From NCBI GenBank assembly GCA_963573385.1, contig CAUYLG010033081.1, positions 21,791 to 85,790 of the forward strand: DNA of 64,000 nt, read 5' to 3'. The stretch comes from Cacajao melanocephalus (taxonomy: Eukaryota; Chordata; Mammalia; Primates; Pitheciidae). A program made the position numbers and the translations under genes. Shown one piece after another: positions 51,190 through 63,188 of the stretch; position 1 is the stretch's first letter, and every line of letters begins with the position of its first letter. Under the pieces are notes generated by a model, which worked only from the letters and a program-made list of their open reading frames with translations, made no database searches and was not told the DNA's origin.

Positions 51190-52205
51190 AAAAATGTTAA
51201 ATTGGTTTCTATTAAATTTAAGATTTCATGTTCTGCTAAGAACACTGTAAAAAGAATTTAGAAAATTGCCACAGACTGGGAGAAATATTTGCAAATGATG
51301 CATATGATAAATCTTTTTAGCTATAAAAGAGTTTTTTGTAAAACTATATAAAACCTCCTTGTATGGAATAAAAATAAAACAGCCCAATTAAGAAAAATTA
51401 AAAAGGGATGAAAAATTAAAAAGAGATTATAATAAGCATACAAAAACATTCTCAATGTTATTTGTCATTAGGGCAATGCAAATTAAACCAATAATGAGAT
51501 ACCATGAAAGTTCTATTAGAATTACAAAATTAAAAAAAAAATTGACATCCCCAAATGTTCTTAAAGATATTAAGCAATGGGAATTCTCATTCATGGTTGA
51601 TCAGAATGTCAAGTGGTACAACCACCTTAGCAGACAGTTTGGCAATTTTTTACAGAGCTAAACATTGTCTTATCAAACAATCCAGCAAATGTCCTCCTTG
51701 GCATTTACCCAAATAATTCAAAAACTTATGTCCACATAGAAACCTGCACCTGAATGTTTATACCAGTTTTATTTGCAAGTGCCCCAAGCTGGAAGCAATC
51801 AAGGTATCTGTCCATAGTGAATGGATAAACAAACTGTGGTGTTTCACTCAACAGAATGCTATTCAGTAATAAATAGAAATGTGCTATCAAGACATGCAAA
51901 GACATATGAATCTTAAATGTATGTTGCAAAGGGAAATAATGCAGTCATAAAAGTCTACATTCCATTTCCCTGGAATATGCAAACTTACAGAGACTCTAGA
52001 GAGTCTAATAGAAATCAGTGATTAACATAAGTTAAAGCAGGAGTAAAAGGGTTAAATAGGTGAAATACATGGGATATTTTAGGACAAATCAGTCTATTCC
52101 ATGTGATAGTGTAATTGTGGGTATATAAATCTTTTATCAAAACCCATAGAAATTTACATCACAAAGATCTCAGTGTGTGTAAATTTAAAAAAATATAAAT
52201 CAATT
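51190..52205 (+). mobile_element. L1M ORF2 end and 3' UTR, sense
   Basis: Old L1M text: 'gccacagactgggagaaata', 'ttgtcattagggcaatgcaa', 'tttggcaattttttacagag', 'gaatggataaacaaactgtg', 'attcagtaataaatagaaat', then a 3' UTR with 'ttatcaaaacccatagaaat'. It repeats the ORF2 C-terminal region already present at 50300-50980, which proves two separate L1 copies. Confidence 0.75.
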
Positions 52206-52579
52206 AGATGTTCAGAGGATCTCAGAACAAAATCCATACTATGACAAAGATTCTATCTGCATTATAAGTATATAGAATAAATTCACTGTTGGAGGGAATA
52301 CTGACATGTAATTTTGGAAATGTGCAGAAATATTAAAACTAAAGGCAAAAGAACTGTAAATCAGTATTACATTTTAGCTAACAAAATGGTTTCTCATGGC
52401 AACATAGGCAAAAAATTCTGAAACCTCCCTTCATGTATACTGGCTTCAATAATTAAGCAAATGGATATTGAATAATGGGAGACAGGTTTCTCAGTGTTCG
52501 ACTGGAAGGTTACAGATGTATACGGGGAGGCCAGAATGATCCTTGCAGAAATGAATGAAAGTTGAGAACATTGGTATGA
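52206..52579. other. Unassigned, perhaps further L1M 3' UTR
   Basis: No confident match. Confidence 0.35.
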
Positions 52580-53768
52580 ACTCATAATTAACTAATATGG
52601 ACATATATGTTTACACATAGAAATATATACAGATACGTGTATATACATGTGTCAATAAACACATTTCTTCTTGCTCTGTTAGTTAAGGAAGACTAGAATG
52701 GATGCCTCAGTTACATTTAATGCATCTGGATCTTGATTACTTTTACATATCTACGCAAATGGACACAAGGTTTGTTGGAGAAGTGGCTGATTCTAGGATT
52801 AGGGCCAGAAATATTAAAGGTGAAAAAAGATTCTCTTATGGTTGGAAAAAGTAAGGAAATGCTAAACAAAAATGCACAAAACAAAACCCTCATTAATGGG
52901 AGTATGTCAACGGGACACAGGAATCATTCTCAAGAGCTCCCAATGGCCAAAGCTGGAGCAATTTGAGAAAAAAAAAATATTAAAGCAATATTTTATTATA
53001 ATCCAAAGTATAAAATAAAGATCCATGAGTCCATTTTGAAATAAAGGATTGAATAAATGAATGAATGAATACATGCATTGGTAAGAGAAAAGAAACAAAA
53101 CTTCTGCACCAAAAAAATTGAAAATAATATATGTAGATTTTCTGTCCTTAAGCTTAGGGAACATAATTTCTAACTTTTCAAGCTTGGACTCCAAATAGTA
53201 ACTTTCTTCCAGTTATGGAAAAATAGAAAAGGACATTAACTGAATAAAATAATCAAGGTTAGGATCAATAGTGATAAAACATGCTGATGGTATGCACCAT
53301 TGATATGGTGACATGAGAATAACATTTTACCTTCCTATTCCTCCTCTCCAAATCCCATAACTCCTAGTCTAATAATAAGAAAAACATCATACAAACCCCA
53401 ATTGAGACACAATCTACAAAATATCTATTAATACTCAAAATTCTTTAAGGTTATGAAAAACCAGGAAAGTCTGATAAGCTTGCATAGCCAAGAAACTCTT
53501 CACTAGGAAAATGACAGTTTAAATATAATGATATTCTGTATGTGATACTGAAACAAAAAATTGATGATAGGTAAAAATTAAGCAAATCTGAATAAAATAT
53601 GAATTTTGAAAATAATATATAAACATCAGTTCATTAATTGTAATACATATATCTTACTAATGCAAGATGTTAATAATAGTGAAACCTAGAGTAGCTTATA
53701 TGGGAATTCTCTGAACTATCTTAAAAATAATTTACAAATCTAATGCTATTCAAAAATAAAAAGTTAAA
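52580..53768 (+). mobile_element. L1ME-type 3' UTR, sense
   Basis: Long L1ME 3'-UTR phrases are clear in the right half: 'gtatgcaccattgatatggt', 'cataactcctagtctaataa', 'attgagacacaatctacaaa', 'gggaattctctgaactatct', then the terminal 'ctattcaaaaataaaaagtt'. The left half (52580-53040) is less certain. Confidence 0.7.
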
Positions 53769-53885
53769 AAATGCGACAAATTATTTGAATTAACATTTCA
53801 TAACAGATAGATGAGTGTAAAATAAAATGTGAAAATACACTCAACATTATTAGCTTTTAGCTAAATGCAGATTAATCCTACATGA

Positions 53886-54099
<214 letters not shown>

Positions 54100-54109
54100 T
54101 AGCTTTTTA

Positions 54110-54276
54110 AATCTAAAATAAATAATTTTTTTTGTTTTGTAGGTATTACAAAATATTTATTTTGTAGGTTTTTTTATTTTGTAGGTATTTTCATATTTTG
54201 TAGATATTACATAAATAAAAAAACAGCTTTAAAAAGCTAAGTTTATTTATTTTAGCTTTAAATAGCTAAAATTTTT
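54110..54276. repeat. Short minisatellite-like and inverted modules
   Basis: Four imperfect copies of TTTTGTAGGTATT lie at 54134-54208. They are followed by 'tttaaaaagctaag' (54228-54241) and 'tttatttattttag' (54242-54255), which are inverted copies of modules at 54098-54125 in swapped order. No known family. Confidence 0.6.
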
Positions 54277-54489
54277 TAAATTGGGCACTGTCAAGTGGTG
54301 GAGAGGATGCAGAACAAATGCAATCCACATACATGGCTACTGGGATTACAAAATGATGTAGCCAGTTTGGAAAAGGAGTCAATAGTTTATCGGTAATTTA
54401 AGAAAATATTTAGTGTATTCCAAGCTAGTAATCTCCCTCTTAAGTAATGAATAGAAATAATACCAAATGGCCAGATGAAAAGACATTAT

Positions 54490-54492
54490 ATG

Positions 54493-54537
<45 letters not shown>
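54490..54537. repeat. (TA)n microsatellite
   Basis: About 20 uninterrupted TA units, flanked by TGTATGTA and TGTT. Confidence 0.95.
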
Positions 54538-54540
<3 letters not shown>

Positions 54541-54738
54541 TAAAGCAAATTTAGCCAATAAAAACTGGAAATACATCAACTGCCAGTCTGGTGAATAGAT
54601 GAGGAACATTTGCTACAACTATCCATATAACAGAATACTACCCAATAACATAAAAGAAGGAACAACAATACATGGCACAACACAGATCAAATATTGATGT
54701 ATTATTATGTGAAACAAAACAGACTAAAGAGGTCTACA

Positions 54739-54896
54739 GGCTGGGCACAGTGGCACATGCCTGTAATCCTGGACTTTGGGAGGCTGAGGTGGGAGAATCA
54801 CTCAAGCTCAGGAGTTTGAGACCAGTCTGGGCAACATCGTAAGACTTGTCTCTACTTTTTCCTTTCTTTTCTTTTCTGTTTTTTTCTTTTCTTTTC
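54739..54896 (+). mobile_element. Alu left monomer (FLAM-like or truncated Alu) with pyrimidine tract
   Basis: A sense Alu left arm (54739-54855) stops at 'ttgtctctac' and is followed by a TTTTC-rich tract at 54856-54896 where an A-tail would be expected. Flanking repeats are AGGTCTACA (54730-54738) and AAGTCTACA (54897-54905), one mismatch in nine, so arm and tract appear to be one insertion. Confidence 0.8.
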
Positions 54897-55130
54897 AAGT
54901 CTACATATTAAATGACTCTATTTATATAATTTTTCTATAAAGGACGGAAAACAGGTTAGTGGTTGCCAGCGACTTGGGGTGGAAGTGGGCATTGATGATA
55001 ATGGAATACAAAGGAACTTTTAGGGTGAAGGAAATATTCTACAACTTAATTTAAATTATGTTTATATCACATATCTTTCTTCAACACTCAGAGAATATAC
55101 ACATAAAAGTAGCAAAACTTACTATGTGAC

Positions 55131-55431
55131 ATTTTTTTTTTCTTTGAGATGGTGTCTCACCTGTCTCCAGGCTGGAGGGCAGTGGCACAATCTTGGCTCA
55201 CTGCTACCCCCACCTCCATGTTCAAAAGATTCTCCTGCCTCAGCCTCCCACGTAGCTGGGACTACAGGTATGCACTACCATGCCCAGCTAATTTTTTGTA
55301 TTTTAGTAGAGACGAGGTTGCACTATGTTGGCTAGGATGGTCTTGATCTCCTGACCTCATGATCCACCTGCCTCGGCCTCCCAAAGTGCTGGGATTACAG
55401 GCCTGCTGGGATTACAGGCACTATGCCCAGC
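55131..55431 (-). mobile_element. Alu, antisense, with internal 17-bp duplication
   Basis: Full-length antisense Alu. TSD CTATGTGAC at 55122-55130 and 55432-55440. Near its 5' end GCTGGGATTACAGGC occurs twice (55388-55402, 55405-55419), a 17-bp tandem duplication absent from the family. Confidence 0.95.
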
Positions 55432-55440
55432 CTATGTGAC

Positions 55441-57011
55441 TTTTATAACTTAAGCCTGACTTTTAAAATATTGCCTCTATTGCCTTCTCAAATATGTGTA
55501 AGAAACAAGTGGAATCATTTATACTTTCATACTTCAAAACATTATGTGATATAAGCATTAGTAAAATAAAAATTACCTTACATGTTAAAAAAAATATATC
55601 AGAGTAGTTATTTGATTTGCTACTAGAGCGTGATTCTGACCATCTTTGAGCTTCAGTTTTCACTTCCCTGTCACTGCAGATGTTTGTATGAAACTCAGAT
55701 GAGGAGATTCCTGGAGATAGCCAGGGCATACCTGAGACTCAGTGACTCCATTGCATGACACATATTATTATTGCTGTTTCTCCTGCTACTATTATTATTG
55801 CTGTTACTACCACTAGGCCTGCCATTACTAAAATTTATAAAATAACATGTTTATCAGGCTTTATGGTAGGCATACATTTTCAAGACTAATAAATAAAGAG
55901 AGATAATAAAGATAGATATTTTTTGATATGTGAAATAGACACTGGTTTGAATAACTTTGGCAGCTGTGAGTCAGGACTAAGATAGTGGCCATGACAAAAA
56001 GCCTGGGGTAATTCAAAGAGTTTCAGGTTTTTCTGTGTGTTTCAGTATCATTTTATGCTTACCTCCATTAAACCAGTAAGACTCAGTTTTGGAATTTATT
56101 TGTCCATTTTTGTGTTTAGTTTGTTCAGGGCTTCTGGGGAAAAAACATTCATTGGCTTGCTTTTCTTTATTCTTTACATTCACAGAGGAAACCCAGTGCC
56201 TACCACTTAGCAGAAACTCAAGAAATAGAAGTTGGGCAACTAAGAATCACATCCAAGATTTTTTCAGCTCTATGATTGTTTTAATAAATTCTAATTATAA
56301 CTGTAAGACACACAAAAAAGTCATCTGTTGTCATCTAAAAGTATATTTTGTCTTTCTAAAAAAATACTGAAAATCACAATAGAACCTTTGTATGATAATT
56401 TAGGGTCAGATTACCCGTCTTTCTTTTATTCTTCATTTTTTCATGTAATCGTTTCTCTCTATTCTATTGATGAAGGTTCGTATATTTCAAAAACTTATTT
56501 TTCCCTATGTAAAATATTTATGTTGTGCTAACATATAATATATTTTAATGTAGTAAATTTCTAATTTATTATCTTCAAAATTAACATTTTTCCAGAAAAT
56601 TCATTTTTCTGGCAATTGATCAGAATAGCGAATCCTTTTATTTACAATGGCAGTCCTAATCAATAAATCCTGCTCTGAAATAATATTTTTCGCATTGGTA
56701 AAATATATTTTAGTTGACAACCCTAAGATGTATTACATATTCTAAATACAGAAAAATAATATGAACTATTTTAAAGTAATATTTTCTTCAACCTAGATAT
56801 AATCGTATCAACTTTAGCATGCATCTTAAGTGTCTATGATGAAAAGTCTTATATTTCTACTAATTCATTTTTAAAATTTATAAATGAAATATGGTAGAGA
56901 AAAGTTGTAAATAAAAATGAACGAATGAATGGAGGATAAGATTAGCTATAATGCCATGCCCCTCCTCCAGTTACTGCTAACAGGTTAGCATGTAGCTTGC
57001 CAGCTATCTCA
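55441..57011. other. Unassigned DNA
   Basis: No gene or confident repeat. 55755-55820 is rich in TTATTA/CTACTA triplets. 55630-55660 ('tttgagcttcagttttca') may be a MIR core. Frames of 67-93 codons have no domain. Confidence 0.4.
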
Positions 57012-57134
57012 TTTATATATATCTCATTTATATATATATAAATGTGTATATATGTATATGTGTATGATGTATACACACATATATATATTTCATATATATA
57101 TATATGTGTGTATATATATATATTTATATATATT
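57012..57134. repeat. TA/TG compound microsatellite
   Basis: ATCTCATTTATATAT occurs twice at the left end and is followed by mixed TA and TG runs. A short GA-rich purine tract follows at 57150-57175. Confidence 0.9.
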
Positions 57135-57239
57135 AGAAAAAAGGGAAAGTGTGAGAGAGAGGGAGAGAGAGAGAATGGAATACTTGTAGAAAATGTAGAT
57201 ACACTTAAAATAGGCAATGAGCAAAATGCTGTCATTAAA

Positions 57240-57660
57240 TGAGTAAAATCGTAAAATCAAACCTTTGTGCCAATTCGCACTGAAAACTTCACAAACACCT
57301 GGAAACGTTACCTCCAGTTCACTACATATCAGCTTGTTGCCATATTTTAGCTGCTACTTTCCATTAGAATAACATGGTAAGGAAGAGACAAAACTGTTGT
57401 TTCCCTGCTGACGATGTAATCGATACACACCTGTTTTCTGCTGGGAAAACTGCAGCCATAGATGTGGTGGCTTTTTCACCTGAAAAACGATGACAAAGTA
57501 GCATGCTGAAAATACATGAATTTGACAAACTTTCACATACTGTTTTCAAATTGAACACAAGCAGTGGGATGCTGGCATAGGTGATGATTTCCATGATGAC
57601 AGATTATGATGTGTTGGGTAAAAGTTACAATCATTCATGAAAAAGAAGAGGAAACCCAGT
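57240..57660. promoter_or_regulatory. Candidate conserved non-coding element
   Basis: A repeat-free, compositionally mixed block that keeps CpGs ('gctgacgatgtaatcgatac', 'aaaaacgatgacaaag'). It holds clustered motifs: E-box CACCTG (57429-57434), the TALE-type core TGACAG in 'gatgatgacagattatgatg', and a POU/homeodomain-like 'aatcattcat'. Texture suggests a developmental enhancer. Conservation itself cannot be seen from one sequence. Confidence 0.3.
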
Positions 57661-60600
57661 CATGAGAAAAACCTATCGGGTATACACTTAATGTTTTCTA
57701 ATATTCTTCTTATATTAAAATGAAATCATTTTAATATAAATGTTTCCCCTAAAAGCAACATGGTTAAGTCAACACTATACATAGAAGTAGGGGTATAGAG
57801 GATACATTTGACTTTTTCATGAATTATGTGTATTAATATATTTCAGACAAAATAAAGAACTTGGAATATGATGTTTTAGGTAATTATTTCCATTTCTTTG
57901 AAATTAGTTATTTAGGCAATACATATATAAAGATAAGCTATGTCTGAATGTAAGTACACCATCAATTACTGTTTCTCCAAATTGGGATGTATTATCTATC
58001 TACCTCATTGGCCAATTTCATGCCAAATTGAACAAATTGGCCACATGATCAAACTGTTTTCCTCCTTAGAACAACCAAGATTGAAACAGTCAAAAACAAC
58101 ATTTAGTTTTCATCAATTAGATTTTGTTATTTATTGAGTATACTTTTAAAGAATGTTACTATTTCATATTTATAGTGAAGATAAATCAAACTACAATTTA
58201 GAAACTATTCAAAATTACCATTTGTATTAGTAATTATAAATATATTTCCTTATTAATGATTAAAAATAAAATTCAAGCCTATGTTTATCTACAAATACAT
58301 TTATTATTAGCCAGTTATGATTTTTACATGTAAAAAATACTTATTTTTACAAAAATAGTATGTCTTCTAGCTCTAAGAAATGTTGATATAAAAATAATCT
58401 AACAAACTTGCATTTTGAGAGAAAATTACATTTTAACTGTAAATAATCTAGAAATTATAATTTTCAACTATTTGTTTTCTGGAAAAATAGCACAGATTTT
58501 CTAGATCTTCTCTATCTTGTTTATATTATAGACAATATAAAATTTAGTTGTTATTTATACTATTTAGATAAAACTATATTAAAGAATAAATCAGTTCTGA
58601 ATATAATGTTAAAGATTCCAATGACACATTTCTGTTTATAGCAGAAAATCATAAATGGTACCTTAACAACAAGAAAAAAAAATCCCATGAGATTAAAAAC
58701 TGTCAGCTTTTTTTAAATAAAAGTTTGTTAAGTATGCAATAAAATTAATCAATCACCCAGTGGAGGTTTTAAGAGATACAGGTCCAAATACTTTTCTGCT
58801 CCAAACAGCCAAATACCCCCTCAGTCATTTGCAATGTACACTTTGTTTTTTTTTTTTACCAAGAGACCAATTAATTATGCTGTTGAATTTCTTCTCATTG
58901 CTTATGTCTCAACTCCAAGTTTACCACCTCATACACTTTCTACCTCTTGGCTTATTGAAGTACTTTAGTGTTACTTAAAATCAGTCTTGTTTATTTATTT
59001 ACCTTTGGTTTTGTTGAGTTTGATGTTTGACTTCTTAAAATAAAAGAATGTTTAAAGAAAGAACCTTCAGCTAACTGACTTACTGCTATTTTCAACATTT
59101 CACAAACAGTGCATGATGTATATTACATGCTCAGTTAACACTAGTGTTTACTGGAATAAAATAATAAACATACGAACATATGAGCTAACTTAATTGAGTG
59201 TTTACTTGACTCACATTGCCCACACTATAGGAGGTCTATTTTGACTAATATGGGGACATTTTATTTGACACACTGTCAATGATAAGAATACTGTCAAAAT
59301 CTAGTCCAAATGTCAAGGGCCACTAAGAAGTTCCCATCAATCTTGATGAAAAGACAAATATTTACCTTCACTTCTTTTCCCCAGTGGGACTTATTTAGCA
59401 ACACAGAACAAAACCACAATTTCAGACTTGGGTATTCACCTGTTTGTTAACACCTGCTCTCCTTGAACATAGCAGGGAGTCTCCTATAGTAGTATATTGT
59501 AGCTGCTATGGTAACAATAGTAGTAGAATCACATGAGAATTATAGCTTCTTAATGCAGTACAGAAGAATATCTCAAATAAACAAAATTACTCTTGCAAAT
59601 ACTTTATGAATCCATATGAATTGCATTTTTACTTACACCCTCATGATAAATCCAACTCAGCTACTTTTCCTTCTAGTTTTAAAGAGATCATTGTGTATTC
59701 AGCCTATTTTAAACATTAGAATTGTACTTCATATTTGTCATATTTACACTATCAGAGGACATAAAAAATAATTTTATAGTCTGAAATCTTAAGCTCACTT
59801 CTGGGGATAACTTAATTGAATGAAAAAGTGAGAATAAATACCTGAACAACTAAATTTACTTTCTCGCTCTCAGGAATACAAAACAACTCCACTTGAACAC
59901 ATTAAGACCCCTTTAAGTCTGGCTCCAAAGGTGGTAGGCATTGTTAAGCTGTTCTTGCCTTGAGCTCAAAGAACTATTATGAGATGGAAGAAAGAAGCAC
60001 CAATAGCAGCTCATCTAGAACTACCCTTGATGTGCCTCTTGTCTGTGTTAATTCTGATATATTTAGTTAGCCAGCCCATGCTTGACTTGTGTTCGGTCCA
60101 TCTCTACTTTCTTGAATCACAACTATGTAGGGATCTGACTCTGCCAATGCCTGGTCTACACCATCTGCTCTGACTGACTGCCAGGATTCCTGGCTGCCCT
60201 GATTCCTAGAGAGATATTCTGGATTTTTTGTTTGTTTATTTTCTCTTCTGTGAATACTTGAGGCTTCCAAATAAGTGACCACTGAATAAAGTAACATATT
60301 ACAGTGCCCCAGTGATAGACAACAGTACATTCTACTTCATTGATGTTTAAGGAACTTCCAGTTGTAAAAACTTCTAGCACCTATAGTATGATACCTGGTT
60401 TTAAGGGACAATATTAATAATTAAAATTGATAAATTGAAGTATATATCAAGTAGAGCAGTAGGATAATCCTAATTCTTGAAACTATATTAGATAAGCAAC
60501 CTATAAAGAAATTGACATGCGTATCCTGGAGCACAGAACATTAACAAATAGAATTCTATACTGACTTTATGATAACATGAAAAAATATAGTTTAAGGAAT

Positions 60601-62025
60601 AAGATTCTACATCCTCTTATTGGATGTTCATCAAGTGAAAAACTCTAATTCTTAAGTCAGTTCAGTTGAGTAAATGTTTATAAAACTGTGAGCACTTGAC
60701 TATTCTTTGGATTTGGAGCCTCAACACTCAAGACCTTCAGTGTCTGGTGTTCAAAATTTTTCAAATATATAACATGGTGTCTCTGAATTGTTTGATCCAT
60801 AATATTATCCTACAAGCATTGACATAAGGCATTAAAGTAGATATTTGTGTGCAAACGATTTCAGATCATATAGTTCTTTTTCTCACTTTCTTCAATTTTG
60901 AAATATAGATATTTATATCAAAGCTCTAACCATTTCTATAAAATGTTCAGCTTTCAAGCTATTTTAAAAACCTTGAAAATCCTGATATTGAAATTCTAAA
61001 TTATAACATATATATATATATATATATATATGTATGCTTTCTAATAATTTAGACTCAGAGAAATTTAATCCCTTTTCAGATTTTTATATTTATCATTGTT
61101 ATATAAATTAGATTAACGCATTGAAATGTAATACTTTGTTTTCAATTCTGCTGCTTAAGTTTCAGCCACTTCTATAATTGTACATAATATAAAGAATAAA
61201 ATTGAAATGATTTCTGCTTTGAGAATTTATATTTACAAGATATTCTGTTTATTGTGATATTTATTCATTACAATTAACACATGACAAGACTTTCTATTAA
61301 TTATGTTAAAAATACTCTACAACTTGCAAATATGTTTTTCTTAAAAACAATATACAAACCATCATATTTTAACTGCATTTTGAAAAGCTGTGGAATCAAA
61401 TTACCCCTAGCAATATAAAAGGCAATATAATTGATAAATATTATAGTTGTTTAATCTAGAATAAATAAATTACTTCAATGATATTTGGCATTTTTGTTTA
61501 TTGTTTGCTCATACTGAGATGTTAAGCAGTTTTAGCAAGCATTTTCAAGGCTTAAGTTTTGGAGAACATATACTTTAGGAAATGTAAAATTATGTCAAAA
61601 TTGGAATGTTGAAAGGTTTCTCTTTCTCTCTGTCTCTGTTTTGTTCTCTCTCACACACAGATAATACATAAACACAGACATGTCATATGTATTCATCCAT
61701 CCCTCACACACACCTATTAGGTGTTATACTTTTTATTCCCCATACCAATATTAAAGGAAGAGAGAAGTAGCTTTGTGCAATAAAGGCAGCATCCAGGAGT
61801 AACAGCCAGGAAGAAATGATATAGGAATTTGAATGAAATTCAGAAAATTAACAAAACTAGAAACTTTGCTCTTCATATCTTATACTTCATCTAATTTTCC
61901 ACTTGTGGGAAACTATAAATTATTTAGTAGATGAGGTGTGTCAACTTAGAAAAGGATAGATAGCTATCTCCATTTCGCTCCTCTTCTTGCTAAAATAAGG
62001 ATAAGGGGAGAAATAAGAGATCCAA
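57661..62025. other. Long AT-rich unassigned stretch
   Basis: No gene or confident interspersed repeat over about 4.4 kb. Small items: two TTGGCCA half-sites at 58007-58043, poly(T) at 58844-58857, (TA)n at 61008-61031, and a CT-rich tract at 61618-61660. 59860-60200 is less AT-rich with frames of 64-87 codons on both strands and no domain. Confidence 0.45.
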
Positions 62026-62089
62026 AAATATATATATGTGGATATATATACACATATATACAGATAGATATAGATATATAGATAGATAG
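62026..62089. repeat. (TA)n/(GATA)n microsatellite
   Basis: TA runs followed by GATAGATATAGATATATAGA and further GATA units. Confidence 0.92.
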
Positions 62090-62914
62090 CTTAAGTACCT
62101 TATGAATATTATAAGACGACTACTAAATGATAATATTTATTAAAGCATGTACAATAGTCTAGAATTCATGCTGTACAGTAATTATATAAGAGATAACCAT
62201 GGTGGATAGAATTAATGACATAGTAATCACTAATAATTAGTGGATTAAAAAATATTTCTATGCTAGATTAAGAACTGTTTAATATATTGAGTATAAAAAT
62301 ATTTAGAATATATTTTAAGTATATAAATCAAATGACTAATATTAGTAACAATGATAAAAATCATATGTATATTTTAAATATATGATTGACATTTCTTTTG
62401 CTCTCAGTCTCTTGTCTCTTATTTCACAAAAATTTTTATCTATGCCATCAGAGAAATTTTCAGCCTAAAATCTAATTTATCAAGTTTCTAAAAGTCATAA
62501 AAATGACCATTTATAATATTTAATTATCAAGTCTTTTATTTTTTAAAAAATCTCAATCTTTAGCTAGTATGCAATCAAAACCTAAATTTGTCTTCTCCTG
62601 TCCCATCAAATACAAATAATAACTAATGTTTCTTTCTACTTAGATACACACTTTGTTTATTCATTCCTCAAGTACATATTAATTGAACATGAATTTTGTG
62701 ACTGATTTGTTTAAGTATCAATTATGTACTTTGCTAAAGGAAGACCAAGTTCACATAATTTGTGTCAGTTTCTGTAAAAACAAGGTTGGATGTGGCTATG
62801 ACCTAGAGAATACTATGCATTTTCATTCTACACTTAAGAGTTTTTCAGGTTCTTCTTTTTCATTATATAATTAGTATATTTTGAGAAGATAAAAGATGAG
62901 TTTTTGTTTGTGTC
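62090..62914. other. Unassigned AT-rich DNA
   Basis: Nothing recognised. Confidence 0.4.
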
Positions 62915-62997
62915 TGAGACAGGATCTCGCTCTGTTGCCCAGGCTGGTGTGCAGTGTGTGAACAAAGCTCACTGCAGCCTCAACTTCCTGGACCCAG
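62915..62997 (-). mobile_element. Alu fragment (J-like), antisense
   Basis: 'tctgagacaggatctcgctctgttgcccaggctgg' and 'gctcactgcagcctcaact' are the antisense end of one arm. Sequence after 'gacccagcaa' is not Alu. The wording resembles older AluJ or monomer types. Confidence 0.8.
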
Positions 62998-63188
62998 CAA
63001 GATTGAATTTTGGTTTATGGGTTACAAATATCCAGCTTAGTCTACAGAGTAAGTGGATAGGATCTTGCAGTTGTCCCCCTTTAGGAGGGATAATTGTGGC
63101 TAATAAGAAACTGATTTTAACACAGTTCATAAAATATTTTACAGCATTCCTTGCAGTTAGGGTAACCAAGGATTAAAAAGAAGACTTG
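62998..63188. other. Unassigned spacer before L1
   Basis: Nothing recognised; flank of the L1 insertion that follows. Confidence 0.4.
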
